Shown piece after piece: positions 1 through 9,000 of a DNA stretch of 49,397 bases (position 1 is the first letter of the stretch; each line of letters starts with the position of its first letter). The position numbers and the translations under genes were made by a program. The notes beneath the pieces were generated by a model. The model had not been told where the DNA came from. It ran no database searches and saw nothing but the letters and a program-made list of their open reading frames with translations. The stretch spans positions 1 to 49,397 of the forward strand of contig JAKQDH010000068.1 in the NCBI GenBank assembly GCA_029558835.1, given 5' to 3'. The stretch is from Planctomycetota bacterium (GTDB lineage: Bacteria; Planctomycetota; Phycisphaerae; UBA1845).

Positions 1-280
1 GTCTCTGGTTGAGGTTGACCTCCACCGCCACTGCCGCCTGGGGCGTAAGTGCCGCTCCCGGCGCGGGGCGACCCCCCAGCGGGCCCGACCACCCGGCGCC
101 CGGTGCGGGCGCTGCTCCGCCGGGCCGTACCGCCTGCGCGCCGGCCGCCGCCTCGCCGCCGGTCAGAAACGCGCAGAACTGTGTCAGGTCCGCGGCGTAG
201 CACTTGGCGGTGTGCGGCGAGAAATGGCGCTCAAACTTGAGGTAATTGAGGAACTCGTCAATCAATGGGCTGTCTCTCAT
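1..280 (-). CDS. Tyrosine recombinase XerC/XerD, N-terminal part (cut by window edge)
   Basis: Site-specific tyrosine recombinases of the XerC/XerD type resolve chromosome dimers at dif. Only the first 93 residues lie in the window. Residues 4-40 carry the SAM-like core-binding domain signature: DEFLNYLKFER, then SPHTAKCYAADLTQFCAFL, which matches the family pattern of a short helix, SPHT, and a helix ending in Asp-Leu-x-x-Phe. From about residue 42 the chain becomes an Ala/Gly/Pro-rich stretch of about 40 residues, unusual in this domain, before it resumes with VNLNQR. The ATG at 280 starts the conserved region. The gene is last in a minus-strand run, 46 bp after the 84-residue protein. The catalytic domain is outside the window, so XerC versus XerD cannot be decided. 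Confidence 0.85.
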   Translation of the reverse strand, partial: MRDSPLIDEFLNYLKFERHFSPHTAKCYAADLTQFCAFLTGGEAAAGAQAVRPGGAAPAPGAGWSGPLGGRPAPGAALTPQAAVAVEVNLNQR

Positions 281-326
281 GATTGCTGCCTGTCATCGGC
301 GAAAGCACCCATCGTCGCCGGCCCGG

Positions 327-581
327 TCATGGTCTTACCCCGGGCACCCGACACCGTCCGTCCCCCGTGGACTTCGTCGCCAGTTGTTGATCGAGCTCCG
401 TCTCTAATCTTCGGCCCATCTGGTAGGAAAGCACGGCCGCATCAAACCAGTTGAAGCCCCGCGACCGGTCCGCCGCCAGGCCGGCGAAAGCGTCAATGAC
501 TTCCGCCTCTTGCCCGGGCTGATATCGGAAGATAAAGCGTTCCGTTCCCTTCACCAGAGTCAGTTGTCTGATCACGCTCAT
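327..581 (-). CDS. Conserved-looking small protein of unknown function (84 aa)
   Basis: I do not recognise a family. The protein is small, soluble and without a signal peptide. Its N-terminal half (LTLVKGTERFIFRYQPGQE) looks like beta strands. The middle (EAEVIDAFAGLAADRSRGFNWFDAAVLSYQMG) looks helical and aromatic-rich. The tail is polar. Its ATG overlaps the stop codon of the upstream lipoprotein gene in an ATGA arrangement, which suggests translational coupling. The next gene downstream is the recombinase, 46 bp away. The tight packing supports it being a real gene. A role connected to the recombinase is only guilt by association. Confidence 0.65.
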   Translation of the reverse strand: MSVIRQLTLVKGTERFIFRYQPGQEAEVIDAFAGLAADRSRGFNWFDAAVLSYQMGRRLETELDQQLATKSTGDGRCRVPGVRP

Positions 582-1348
582 GGTGTACCTGCTTCACGGG
601 CAGCGCCTCCGGCGCCTTCCCGGCTGACTCCGTCACTCAACAATGCCCCCAGCGTCGCGCGACAGCAGAAGCTGATGTAGTCCCGCTGGCTGACCAGGTA
701 CCGGCGCCAGCCGTAGGGGGTGCCGTCACCTCCCCGCTGGCGGGCGAACTGCCGGACCTCATGTACGGTGGACGCGCAGGCCGCGTCGAAGGTCCGTTGG
801 GTCTGGGCCAGCAGACCCGGCGGACGCGCCGCCGCGGAGGATGAGGCAAGGCGGGCCGCGCGAGACAGATCGACCGGATCCACGCCCCCGCCGCCGGGCC
901 CCGGCTGCACCCCGTACAGTTGAGCGGAGATTCCGATGCGCGGCGGGTCGTAGGGGTCATAGTCCGTTACCGCGAAAACCAGCAGCGCGTCTGCGCCCAC
1001 CAACCTGGCAACCTGCCACGCGTGCGCCGGAGACTCAATCTGCGGCGTCCCCAGCGCCGTCAGCACCGCCAGCACCCGGCTCACCGGGACCACCGCGATG
1101 CCCTCCGCGTAGCTCAACTCCCGAGCCATCGTGTCCGCGAACCGCGCCGGGTCGAAATCCCGCGACCCGCTGTGGTTCAGGGCAGGCGCCACGGCCACCG
1201 TCAGGGGGCCCAGCACCGGGTTCGCCAGTCGCAACGTCTCCGCCCGCGGTGGAGCGTGACAGCCGCTCACCACGCTGAGGCCCGCAACGCCGACCAGCAG
1301 CACCCACGGCATCCTCCCTGACGCCTGCTTGCAGCCGCTCTGCCGCAC
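578..1348 (-). CDS. Lipoprotein with TolB-N/CsgG-like domain
   Basis: Predicted secreted lipoprotein of 256 residues. I place the start at the GTG at 1348 because GGGAGG lies 10 bases upstream; an ATG at 1312 has no well-spaced ribosome site. The n-region contains Arg, a hydrophobic stretch follows (residues 14-26), and the lipobox VVSGC puts the acylated Cys at residue 30. Residues 45-150 (VAVAPALNHSG, FADTMARELSYAEGIAVVPVSRVLAVL, VGADALLVFAVTDYDPYDPP) resemble the alpha/beta domain of TolB-N, CsgG and GNA1162-type outer-membrane lipoproteins, in which a variable-string lookup is followed by 'ADALLVF'. The C-terminal third shows helices with an Arg-Arg-Tyr patch. It sits 167 bp downstream of the TolB-like propeller gene on the same strand and overlaps the next gene by 4 bp. 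Confidence 0.7.
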   Translation of the reverse strand: MRQSGCKQASGRMPWVLLVGVAGLSVVSGCHAPPRAETLRLANPVLGPLTVAVAPALNHSGSRDFDPARFADTMARELSYAEGIAVVPVSRVLAVLTALGTPQIESPAHAWQVARLVGADALLVFAVTDYDPYDPPRIGISAQLYGVQPGPGGGGVDPVDLSRAARLASSSAAARPPGLLAQTQRTFDAACASTVHEVRQFARQRGGDGTPYGWRRYLVSQRDYISFCCRATLGALLSDGVSREGAGGAAREAGTP

Positions 1349-1515
1349 CGTGCCAGCTCCTCCCTTAAGCCGACCTTCCGGCCGGGACGGCACGCACGGA
1401 CAAGCGTGTCATCGGCGAAACCATCCCGTGAATCGCGTTCAAACTGGCGATGCAATTACCCAGAATACCGGCGGACGTTACCCTAGTTTGACGCATCTGT
1501 GCCCACCAGGCTCGT

Positions 1516-2784
1516 CTAGGGAGCCGCTCCACGCCCAACTCGAGCGCCGTCTCCGCCCGTCGGTCTCGGCTCGGCTTCAGTGGCGTGAACGCGGGCCGGC
1601 GCCGGCGTCTCGACTAGCGTGGCGGCCGCAGTAACCGGCACCGCCGCCAGCAAGGCGTCCTCCGCAGGCTGGACCGACCACACTGTGTCCTGCCCACTGA
1701 CCCCGCGACCCGAAGCGAAGAAGACCCGGCCGTCAGTGCCGAAAGTGGCACCGTAATTCACGCTGTGCCCGTCGGTAAGGCAGACGCGTCCCCGCCCGTC
1801 GGCCGACATCACCCAGACGTCCGATGCTGCCGCCAAGTCACCTTTCCACGATCCATCGGCCGGGGTCCGCCCTTCCCGGTCGGGACGGTTGGAGGCTTGC
1901 TTATCGGTCGCGTCGATCCGTTCAGCCGGGACGCAAGTGAAGGCGATCAGCGTGCCGTCGGCGTTCCAGGTCGGCAAGGTCATGGCCAAGTCGGTACTGG
2001 CCGCCAGCTCGGTCGGGTAACGAGGCTCACCGCCCTCCAGCGTGACGGTCCAGATGCTGAACCAACGGCCCCCGCGTTCACGTGCCCGCTGGAAGACGAT
2101 GGTGTCGCCGATGGGCGACCATTCCGGAAAAAGCCCATAACCGATGAATCGTTGCGTCCCGCCAGAAGTCGAGTCGGTAATCCACAGCTCCCACTGCGCA
2201 CTGCCGGCCGGAAGGCTGCAGAAGACGAGTCGGGCTCCGTCGGGCGACCAGCTTGGGTGAAGTTCGTCGCCCGGGCCGGCCGTCACCTGCATCGGTTGTC
2301 CGCCGGAGAGGTCCAGCAGCCAGATATCCCAACTGCCGCCGCGGTCACTGGCGAAGGCGATCCGCTTGCCGTCGGGACTGAAGGCCGGCTGCACGTCGGC
2401 GGCCGGGTCGGCCGTAAGTTGCGTGACGGCCACCCCGTCCACCCGCTTGAGATACAGGTCAGGACGATCGTTATGGCTCGTCGAGGCATACACCAGCCAC
2501 GTGCCCGTGGCGTCGATGTCGGGATCGAAGTCCATACCGTCCAGCCCGCGGGTGTGCTGCTTGAGACCGGTGGCCGCGCGGGCCCGATAAGCGCTTTCCG
2601 GGCGACCAGGCAGGACACCAAACATGGAGATATCGCGGTTGCGGGCCGCTGCCAGTACTACCGCGGCGGGGTCACGCCCGGCAGTCTGCGGCGGGTACGC
2701 ACAGCCCGTGGCGCTCAGACCGCCGATCAGCACGGTTACCACCGCCGCCCAGCTTCCCCGGTGTCGATGCTTGGTTTGCTTCAT
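1516..2784 (-). CDS. TolB-like beta-propeller lipoprotein (PD40/WD40-like repeats)
   Basis: Predicted lipoprotein of 422 residues. MKQTKHRHR is a basic n-region, residues 12-23 are hydrophobic, and SATGC places the acylated Cys at residue 28. The ATG at 2784 was preferred over an upstream in-frame GTG because it gives this compact signal; no clear ribosome site is visible for either. From about residue 75 on there are repeated PD40 motifs: QPAFSPDGKRIAFASDRGG, HPSWSPDGARLVFCS, FPEWSPIGDTIVFQRA and LPTWNADGTLIAF. These are typical blades of the C-terminal domain of TolB, here without the TolB-N domain, which may be supplied by the neighbouring lipoprotein. The C-terminal 35 residues are low-complexity. 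Likely a periplasmic or envelope protein-binding scaffold; the partner is unknown. Confidence 0.8.
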   Translation of the reverse strand: MKQTKHRHRGSWAAVVTVLIGGLSATGCAYPPQTAGRDPAAVVLAAARNRDISMFGVLPGRPESAYRARAATGLKQHTRGLDGMDFDPDIDATGTWLVYASTSHNDRPDLYLKRVDGVAVTQLTADPAADVQPAFSPDGKRIAFASDRGGSWDIWLLDLSGGQPMQVTAGPGDELHPSWSPDGARLVFCSLPAGSAQWELWITDSTSGGTQRFIGYGLFPEWSPIGDTIVFQRARERGGRWFSIWTVTLEGGEPRYPTELAASTDLAMTLPTWNADGTLIAFTCVPAERIDATDKQASNRPDREGRTPADGSWKGDLAAASDVWVMSADGRGRVCLTDGHSVNYGATFGTDGRVFFASGRGVSGQDTVWSVQPAEDALLAAVPVTAAATLVETPAPARVHATEAEPRPTGGDGARVGRGAAP

Positions 2785-4078
2785 AACGCGTATCGCTGCT
2801 TCGAGAGGCCACACAGGGTCTGACCGTCATGCCCCGAGCGCACGATCGGATGGTAGACCCGGTCCTATCATTCCATCGGTTGGGGCGGCGGCCCGAAACA
2901 GTCGCAGGTACACGCTCTGTCCGATAACTCAACGTCATTATCGGCTGTTGCCGCGTGGCGACTTCACGACTCGGACCGCGCGACTTTTGCGCGGAATATC
3001 AAGCTGCAACGCAGGCGCGGCGCGGTCGCCGGCCCGGCGCGCAAGCCGACGCTGCTGGGAAGCGCAACGCCTGCGCCGGCGGTGCCGACATTGCGCCCGC
3101 CGGAGCGTGCCACCCCCGTCCTCACGCCGCGTCCGGAACCGATCGTCGAGCGGAGTCCGCCCACCGAGCCGGCCCTCGGAAGTTGCTTAAAGACCCGTGG
3201 GACACAGCCCGGTGCCCGACGGACTTCTCTGCCCCGCGTTGCCGACGACCGGCGCGGCCACTTCCGGTCGGGGCTCTGCGCGCTGCCCTGCGGCGGGCAC
3301 CGTGGCGGCGATCGGCGTTGCGCCCTTATGCCAACAATGTGGCACTCCAGCGCGGCATGACGAAGCAGAGGCGCGACGACCCCGGTGAGCAGCGCCGCGC
3401 CCGGGGCACCCCCCTGTCCCTGGCGACGCAACGGAATCCGCCCGCGGCTCATCGTTCCGCCGGGCGGCCGGAGAAGGAAATCCCACTTGCGTCCTCGAGG
3501 AGTCGCACGGCCCGTCACGGACGCCGCGCGCGGCGGTCGCCGGCAGGCTGTTGAGGAAGGCGTCGTCGCCGGCGGAGCCTCCGATAACCGGGGCGTCCGG
3601 CTTCTTCCACGTCGGCGGCGAGGGGCCGACGCCACTTCTTGAATGGGCTGCCGGTCCCGCCGGGGTGCGGTGGATCTGCCGGGGCCCCTCGGGGCACCGA
3701 CCTACGAGCGCCGGCCGGCGGTGTCGGCTCCAGGATGCCGCTTCAGAGCCGCGTACGGCGTCCATCCGCTGCCTCGTACGGCCCGGCGCGGGTTTCTTGG
3801 ACCCGCCCGTATCATAACTCACAGGCCCAATAGCACCGGCTACGTCCCATAATTCGAGCCCGCCCAAGACTTTACGAATTTCGCGGACAGCAGTCGCCAA
3901 CCGGGCAATCCTGGGGTAGACTACTGGCGTGCGGGTCGAAAGGCCCGCTGGCTGGGGAGGGTTGCGCAGGCCGGGGAGAAAGAAGAAGCCAATCCTGTTT
4001 TACTCAGCCAACTAGACAATTGATGCGGCTCGGTGCGCAGTCGGCGCGTCCTGGATGACCAGCGGGAGGGGTATGGGC
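2785..4078. other. Gene-poor stretch of about 1.3 kb
   Basis: All six frames carry only Arg/Pro/Gly/Ala-rich open frames of the kind produced by chance at high GC. None has a recognisable domain, a good ribosome site or coherent composition. The longest (3187-3900, minus) begins with a plausible helix but dissolves into low-complexity. AT-richer patches at 3835-3900 and 3995-4025 could hold promoter elements for the plus-strand gene that follows. A CAGGCTGTTGAGGAA motif at 3546-3560 resembles a commonly seen IS-terminus sequence. Confidence 0.5.
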
Positions 4079-4912
4079 ATGGTCAGGCGCGACAACGGTT
4101 GGCCGTGGGAGTGCGTGCTGCTGGACCTCAACACGCAGCGAGACTTCTGCCTCGCCGAGGGTGCGTCTCCGGTGGCGAACCGCGATCAACTCCTGCCCGC
4201 TCTGCGGAGGGTTATCGCCTGGACCAAACGCAACCAGGTTCCCGTGATCTCGTCCTTGAATTCCCATCGTCCGTTTGAGGTGGACGGCAAGGGTCCGCAC
4301 CCGTGCTGCATCGAGGGTTCCTGGGGCCAGAAGAAGCTCCCCTTCACGGTGTTCCCCCAGCATTACCGCGTCGACGTCGACAACACGCTCGCCGTGCCGA
4401 CGGACCTGTTTCGCATGTATCAGCAGATCGTCTTCCGCGAGCGCGGTGAGGACCTGCTGACCAACCCAAAGGCCGAACGCTTCCTGACGCAGTTGCCCGC
4501 CCGCGAGACGATCGTCTTTGGCAATGGCTTGGAGAACTCGGTGAAGGTGGCCGCCCTGGGGCTGCGCGCCAGAGACAAGCGGGTGACCGTCATTCTGGAC
4601 GCCTGTGGTTATTGGAACCGGGAGGAGGCGGATTTCGCCGTGCGCCTGCTGGCGGCCAAGGGCATCGACTTAGTCACGGTGGACGAACTGCGACGGCGCA
4701 AGTTGAGTCGGTGCCATCGCTACGGGCTGCACCTGGACGTGGGATCGCCGCGGACCGGCGCGGGACGAAACGGCAGCAGGGTCCGCGTGTTGGTCACGGT
4801 ACGGTCCCTCCGACGCAACGGCAAGGGCAACGGTACCGTACCCCCGCCCCGGCAACCAAGTCGCGCGGAACCCGGCAGCGGCGGCCCGGAGTGCCGGCGC
4901 AACGCTCCGTAA
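4079..4912 (+). CDS. Isochorismatase-fold (cysteine hydrolase-like) protein, catalytic Cys absent
   Basis: The family hydrolyses amide or ether bonds (isochorismate, nicotinamide, N-carbamoyl compounds) with an Asp-Lys-Cys triad in a Rossmann-like fold. Here LLDLNTQRDFCL (near residue 15) supplies the conserved Asp region. SLNSHRP and FGNGLENSVKVAALGL fit the later strands, and VTVILDACG is the typical strand after the nucleophile. The nucleophile position, normally a Cys-Val pair, reads Ser-Val, and the Lys region reads VFRERGEDL with no Lys at the expected place. The ATG at 4079 has GGGAGG 9 bases upstream and is preferred to ATGs at 4055 and 4073. About 65 C-terminal residues are basic low-complexity. 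Convergent with larE, 25 bp apart. May be a pseudoenzyme or may use other chemistry. Confidence 0.75.
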   Translation: MVRRDNGWPWECVLLDLNTQRDFCLAEGASPVANRDQLLPALRRVIAWTKRNQVPVISSLNSHRPFEVDGKGPHPCCIEGSWGQKKLPFTVFPQHYRVDVDNTLAVPTDLFRMYQQIVFRERGEDLLTNPKAERFLTQLPARETIVFGNGLENSVKVAALGLRARDKRVTVILDACGYWNREEADFAVRLLAAKGIDLVTVDELRRRKLSRCHRYGLHLDVGSPRTGAGRNGSRVRVLVTVRSLRRNGKGNGTVPPPRQPSRAEPGSGGPECRRNAP

Positions 4913-4937
4913 GCCGGCGGCGCCTGGGCGCCAAGCA

Positions 4938-5780
4938 TCAGCCGAGTCCGTGCTGCACCTCGAAGGATACCACCTCGTTCAAACTGCCGCTGCGGAACCC
5001 GCGCAGGTCAAGCGCCACGTACTGGAAGCCAAGTTCGCGCAGGTGCGCATCAATGCGGGCGGCCAGGGCCGGCTCCGCCAGATGTGCCAGATGGGACGGG
5101 GGCACCTCGACGCGTGCGACCTGTCCGTGACAGCGCACCCGGCACTCCTCGACCCCGAGTTCGCGCAAGAACGTCTCGGCCGCGTCGATCATGCGCAGCT
5201 TCTCGGGCGTCACCGGCTCGCCATAGGGAACGCGGCTGGCGAGACAGGGGCTTGCCGGTCTTGACCACGTGGGCAGTGCCAGCTTGCGGGACAGCTCGCG
5301 TACCTCCGGCTTGGTCAGACCCGCCTCCGCCAGCGGGGCCCGGACGAGGCGCTCGATACCGGCCCGCGCACCGGGGCGAAAGTCTGCGGCGTCGTCCGCA
5401 TTGGCTCCGCAGACGATGCCCGCAAAGCCCCGGGCCGCGCACAACTCGCCGAGCTGCCGATAGAGCGAGGTCTTGCAGTAGTAGCAGCGGTCCACCGGAT
5501 TGGCCAGGTAGTGTGGATCGCTGAATTCATTGGTGTCCAGGACGTGCAATTGCGCGCCGAGCTGCCCCACCACGCGCTGCGCCCACTCCCAGCCGTCCTG
5601 CGGCAGGCTGGGACTACGCCCCAGCACCGCCAGCACGTTGGGCGTGCCCAGGGTATCGACGGCCACTTTCAGCAGCAGGGAGGAGTCCACGCCACCGCTG
5701 AAGGCCACCACCACCCGACCCAGCGAACGGAGGATTCCCTCCAGTCGCGCATGCTTCGCAGCCAGTTCCGATTCGTCCAC
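4938..5780 (-). CDS. larE: LarE-type ATP-dependent sacrificial sulfur transferase
   Basis: LarE adds sulfur to the pyridinium biscarboxylate precursor of the nickel-pincer nucleotide cofactor of lactate racemase-type enzymes. The 280-residue protein has the PP-loop SGGVDSS at residues 28-34 for ATP binding, then the family block NPVDRCYYCK (Cys 99 and 102), CGANADDAADFRPG, and RPASPCLASRVPYG with Cys 179, the likely sulfur donor by comparison with LarE. Length matches the family. The start is a GTG at 5780, because GGGAGGA lies 8 bases upstream; the long upstream in-frame extension runs through a repeat. No larB or larC gene is in the window, so the recipient pathway is not shown. It lies 261 bp downstream of dnaE on the same strand. 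Confidence 0.87.
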   Translation of the reverse strand: MDESELAAKHARLEGILRSLGRVVVAFSGGVDSSLLLKVAVDTLGTPNVLAVLGRSPSLPQDGWEWAQRVVGQLGAQLHVLDTNEFSDPHYLANPVDRCYYCKTSLYRQLGELCAARGFAGIVCGANADDAADFRPGARAGIERLVRAPLAEAGLTKPEVRELSRKLALPTWSRPASPCLASRVPYGEPVTPEKLRMIDAAETFLRELGVEECRVRCHGQVARVEVPPSHLAHLAEPALAARIDAHLRELGFQYVALDLRGFRSGSLNEVVSFEVQHGLG

Positions 5781-6041
5781 GATGCGTGTCCTCCCACCAG
5801 GAGCCACCAGCCGTGACGCCCGCAGGTATTGTAGTTCGCCGCCACCCACGCCCCAGCAGGCGGACTGCGGATTCCGATAATCAATGCAGCGCTGCGCTTG
5901 GCCTTGCCATCCGGTTGCGGCGCCGCGCTGCCTCGCGGCGCGTCTGGACAGTCCACGAAACGACCATGTCGACGGGTTTCCCACGGGCGGGACGCCCGTA
6001 CCACGAGGTGGGGACCGCCGCCTCTCTGCGGCCGGGGGCGG
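5781..6041. other. larE-dnaE intergenic region with a degenerate repeat
   Basis: The 261 bases between dnaE and larE hold a degraded copy of the GGCATGGCCAAGCGCAGC-type repeat (about 5884-5915, minus orientation) and a perfect-looking hairpin at 5982-6004 (CACGGGCGGGACGCCCGT followed by ACCAC). No gene is seen. Confidence 0.5.
5982..6004. repeat. GTGGCACGGGC/GCCCGTG hairpin repeat, copy 1
   Basis: The arms CACGGGC and GCCCGT flank a short GGGAC loop, with CCAC after the second arm. The same element recurs at 20425-20447 and 27207-27229, each time in intergenic DNA. Confidence 0.7.
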
Positions 6042-9000
6042 TCAGAGGGCAACGGGTACCAGCGCGGGCTTCTCGGCCGGTGTCGGCGGCTGAAACGGGA
6101 CCGCCCGCTGCCGCGGTCCCAGCACCACCACCGCGTCCGGCCCGAGCAACCCCACCAGGGCCGTCAGCAACGGCGGTGTGCACGCCACCCGCAGGGAGGC
6201 GCTGCACTCGATCTGCGCGACGGAGCCACTGCCCGTGCGCACGTTGATGAACACCGGCATCGGGCCGGGATGCGCACGCAGCAGGCGCACGAGGGCGGCT
6301 ACCGCCCGTGCCTCCTGCAACTCCAGCAGCAGCCGTTCGCCCAGAGTCATCGTGGCCTCCGCCTCCGTGATGACGCGTTCCACGCGCAGCGACGGCGTGT
6401 CGCGCTTCCGGTCAACCTGCCCCTGAAGGAACAACAGCCGGTCCGGCACGACCAGCGCGCGATACTGGGCCAGCTCACGCGGGAACAGAATCGCCTCCAC
6501 CTTGCCGGTCAGATCCTCGAGCGTCACGATGCCCATGGTCTGCCCCGCGTTGCGCCCCGTGCGGGTGGTGGCGATGCGCAGGCGGGCGACCAGCCCGCCC
6601 AGCGTCACCGGAGCCCCGTCGCGGAGCTGAGTCAGGTCGGACACTTGGGCCGTCGCGCAGCCGTCGATCAGGGGCCGGTAGGCGACCAGCGGATGCCTGG
6701 TCAGGTACCTGCCCAGCACGGCCTTCTCGCGGGCGAGCAGTTCCCCCTCGCTCCATTCGTCGGGTGGCAGCGCGGGCTCGGGCAGTTCGGCCCGGGCGGC
6801 CCCTCCCCCACCGAACAACGAGAGCTGCCCGACGCGCCGGTCGTGCTGCACTTCCTGGCCGAAACTCAGGGCACGTTCCACGGTCTCCAGCATGGCCTTG
6901 CGGGTGGCACCGGTGCCGTCGAACGCCCCGGCGCAGATCAGCGCTTCGATCGTCGCGCGGTTAACAGCCGAGAGGTCCACGCGCGCGCAGAAGTCGAAGA
7001 GACTGCGGTATGCTCCGCCGCGCCGGCGCTCCGCGGTAATGGCGGCAACCGCCTTGCCGCCCACGCCCTTCAGCGCCCCCAGCCCATAGCGGATCGCGCC
7101 GGCCGCGCCGGTGGGCACCCCCGTCGCCGGTCGGTTGACCGCGGGCGCCGCCTGGGCGTCCACCGTGAACTCGTAATCGGAAGCGTTGACATCCGGCGGC
7201 TGAACCGTGATGCCCATCTGCCCGCACTCGTCGCTGTACTGAGCGACCTTGTCCGTGTCGGACATCTCGAAGGTGATGAGCGCGGTCATGAACTCCACCG
7301 GGAAGTACGTCTTCATCCAGGCGGTCTGGAAGGCCACCAGGGCGTAGCCGGTGGAGTGGGCCTTGTTGAACGCGTAGCCGCCGAACTTGCGGATGTCGTC
7401 GAAGATCTCGTTGGCGACCTCCCGGCGGACACCGCGCGCCGCGCAGCCGTCCGCAAACGGGCCGCGCATGGTCTCGATCATGTCCGTCTTCTTCTTGCTG
7501 ATCGCCTTGGCCAGCCGGAACGCCTGCTTGAGCTCGATGCCGCCCAGGCGGTTGACCAGGCGGGACACCTGTTCCTGGTAGACCATGATGCCGTAGGTCT
7601 CGCTGAGCACCTCGGTCATGATCGGGTGCGGCGTCGTCCACGCACCCCCGTGCTTGCGGGCGATGTACTCGGGAATATACTCCATGGGGCCCGGCCGATA
7701 GAGGGCATTGGCGGCGATCAGGTCCTCGATGCGGTTGGGCTGCATGCGCATGATCACGTCACGCATGCCGCCGGACTCGAACTGGAACACGCCCTGCGTG
7801 TCGCCGCGCACGAAGAGGTCATAGACGCGCGGGTCGCTGTAGTCGATCTTGTCCAGGTCAATCGTCTGGCCACTGCTGCGCTGGGCAAGCTGGCGGGCGT
7901 GCTCGAGCGTGGTGAGCGTGCGCAGGCCCAGAAAGTCCATCTTCAGCAGGCCGACGCGCTCCACGGTGGGCCCGTCGTACTGGGTCACCACGGCATCGGT
8001 ATCCGAGGCCCGGTAGAGCGGCAGGAAGTTGACCAGCGGCTCATCCGCCACCACCACGCCGGCCGCGTGCACCCCCGCGTTGCGGGCCACGCCTTCCAGC
8101 GTCCGGGCGACGTCGATGATCCGCCGCACCCGCATGTCCGCCTGGTAGTGCTTCAGCAGTTCCGGCTCGCGGCTGAGCGCCTTCTCGATCGTCATCTTCA
8201 GCTCGTTAGGGACGAGCTGGGTGAGGCGGTTGGCCTCGTCGAAGCCCAGGCCCATGACGCGGGCGACGTCCTTGATGGCCGCCCGGGCCTTCAGCGTGCC
8301 GAAGGTGATGATCTGCGCCACGTGCCCGTACTTCTGCCGCACGTACTCGATCACCTCGCCTCGCCCGTTCTGGCAGATGTCCAGGTCGATGTCGGGCATC
8401 TCGTCGCGGTCCGGATCGAGGAAGCGCTCGAAGTACAACCCGTAGCGGATCGGTTCCGGGGCCGAGATCCGCAGACAGTAGGCAACCACCGAGCTGCACG
8501 CGCTGCCGCGGGCACCAATCGGAATCCCCCGCTGCCGGGCAAACTGGATGCAATCCCACACGATCAGGAAGTAGCTGGCGAAGCCCTTGCGCGTGATGAC
8601 GTCCAGCTCGTAGTCCACCCGCTCGCGCAGCTCCGGCGTGAGTTCGCCGTAGCGCTCGCGGGACCCCTGCTCGACGAGGCGACGTAGATAGGCCGCGTCG
8701 GTGAGCCCCCTGCCGGCCACGTCCTTCACCTCCGCCGGCACGCGGTACACCGGGGCATGGCGTTGCGAAAGGTCCAGCTCCAGGTTGCATAAGTCCGCGA
8801 CGCGCACCGTGTTCTCCAGCACCTCCGGGTGATCGGGGAACAGGGCGGCCATCTCGTCCGGCGTCTTGAAGTAAAACTCCTCGCTGCCGAAGCGGAACCG
8901 ATCCTGGTCCTCGAGCTTGGCCCCGGTGTTGATGCAACAGAGCGCGTCGTGGGCGTAGGCATCCTGCTTGTCGAGGTAATGCACGTCGTTGGTGGCGATG

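Noticed and set aside
5898..8687. 929-residue open frame on the plus strand opposite dnaE
   Set aside because: Antisense shadow of dnaE: low-complexity His/Arg/Val text with no domain, while the minus strand encodes a complete polymerase.
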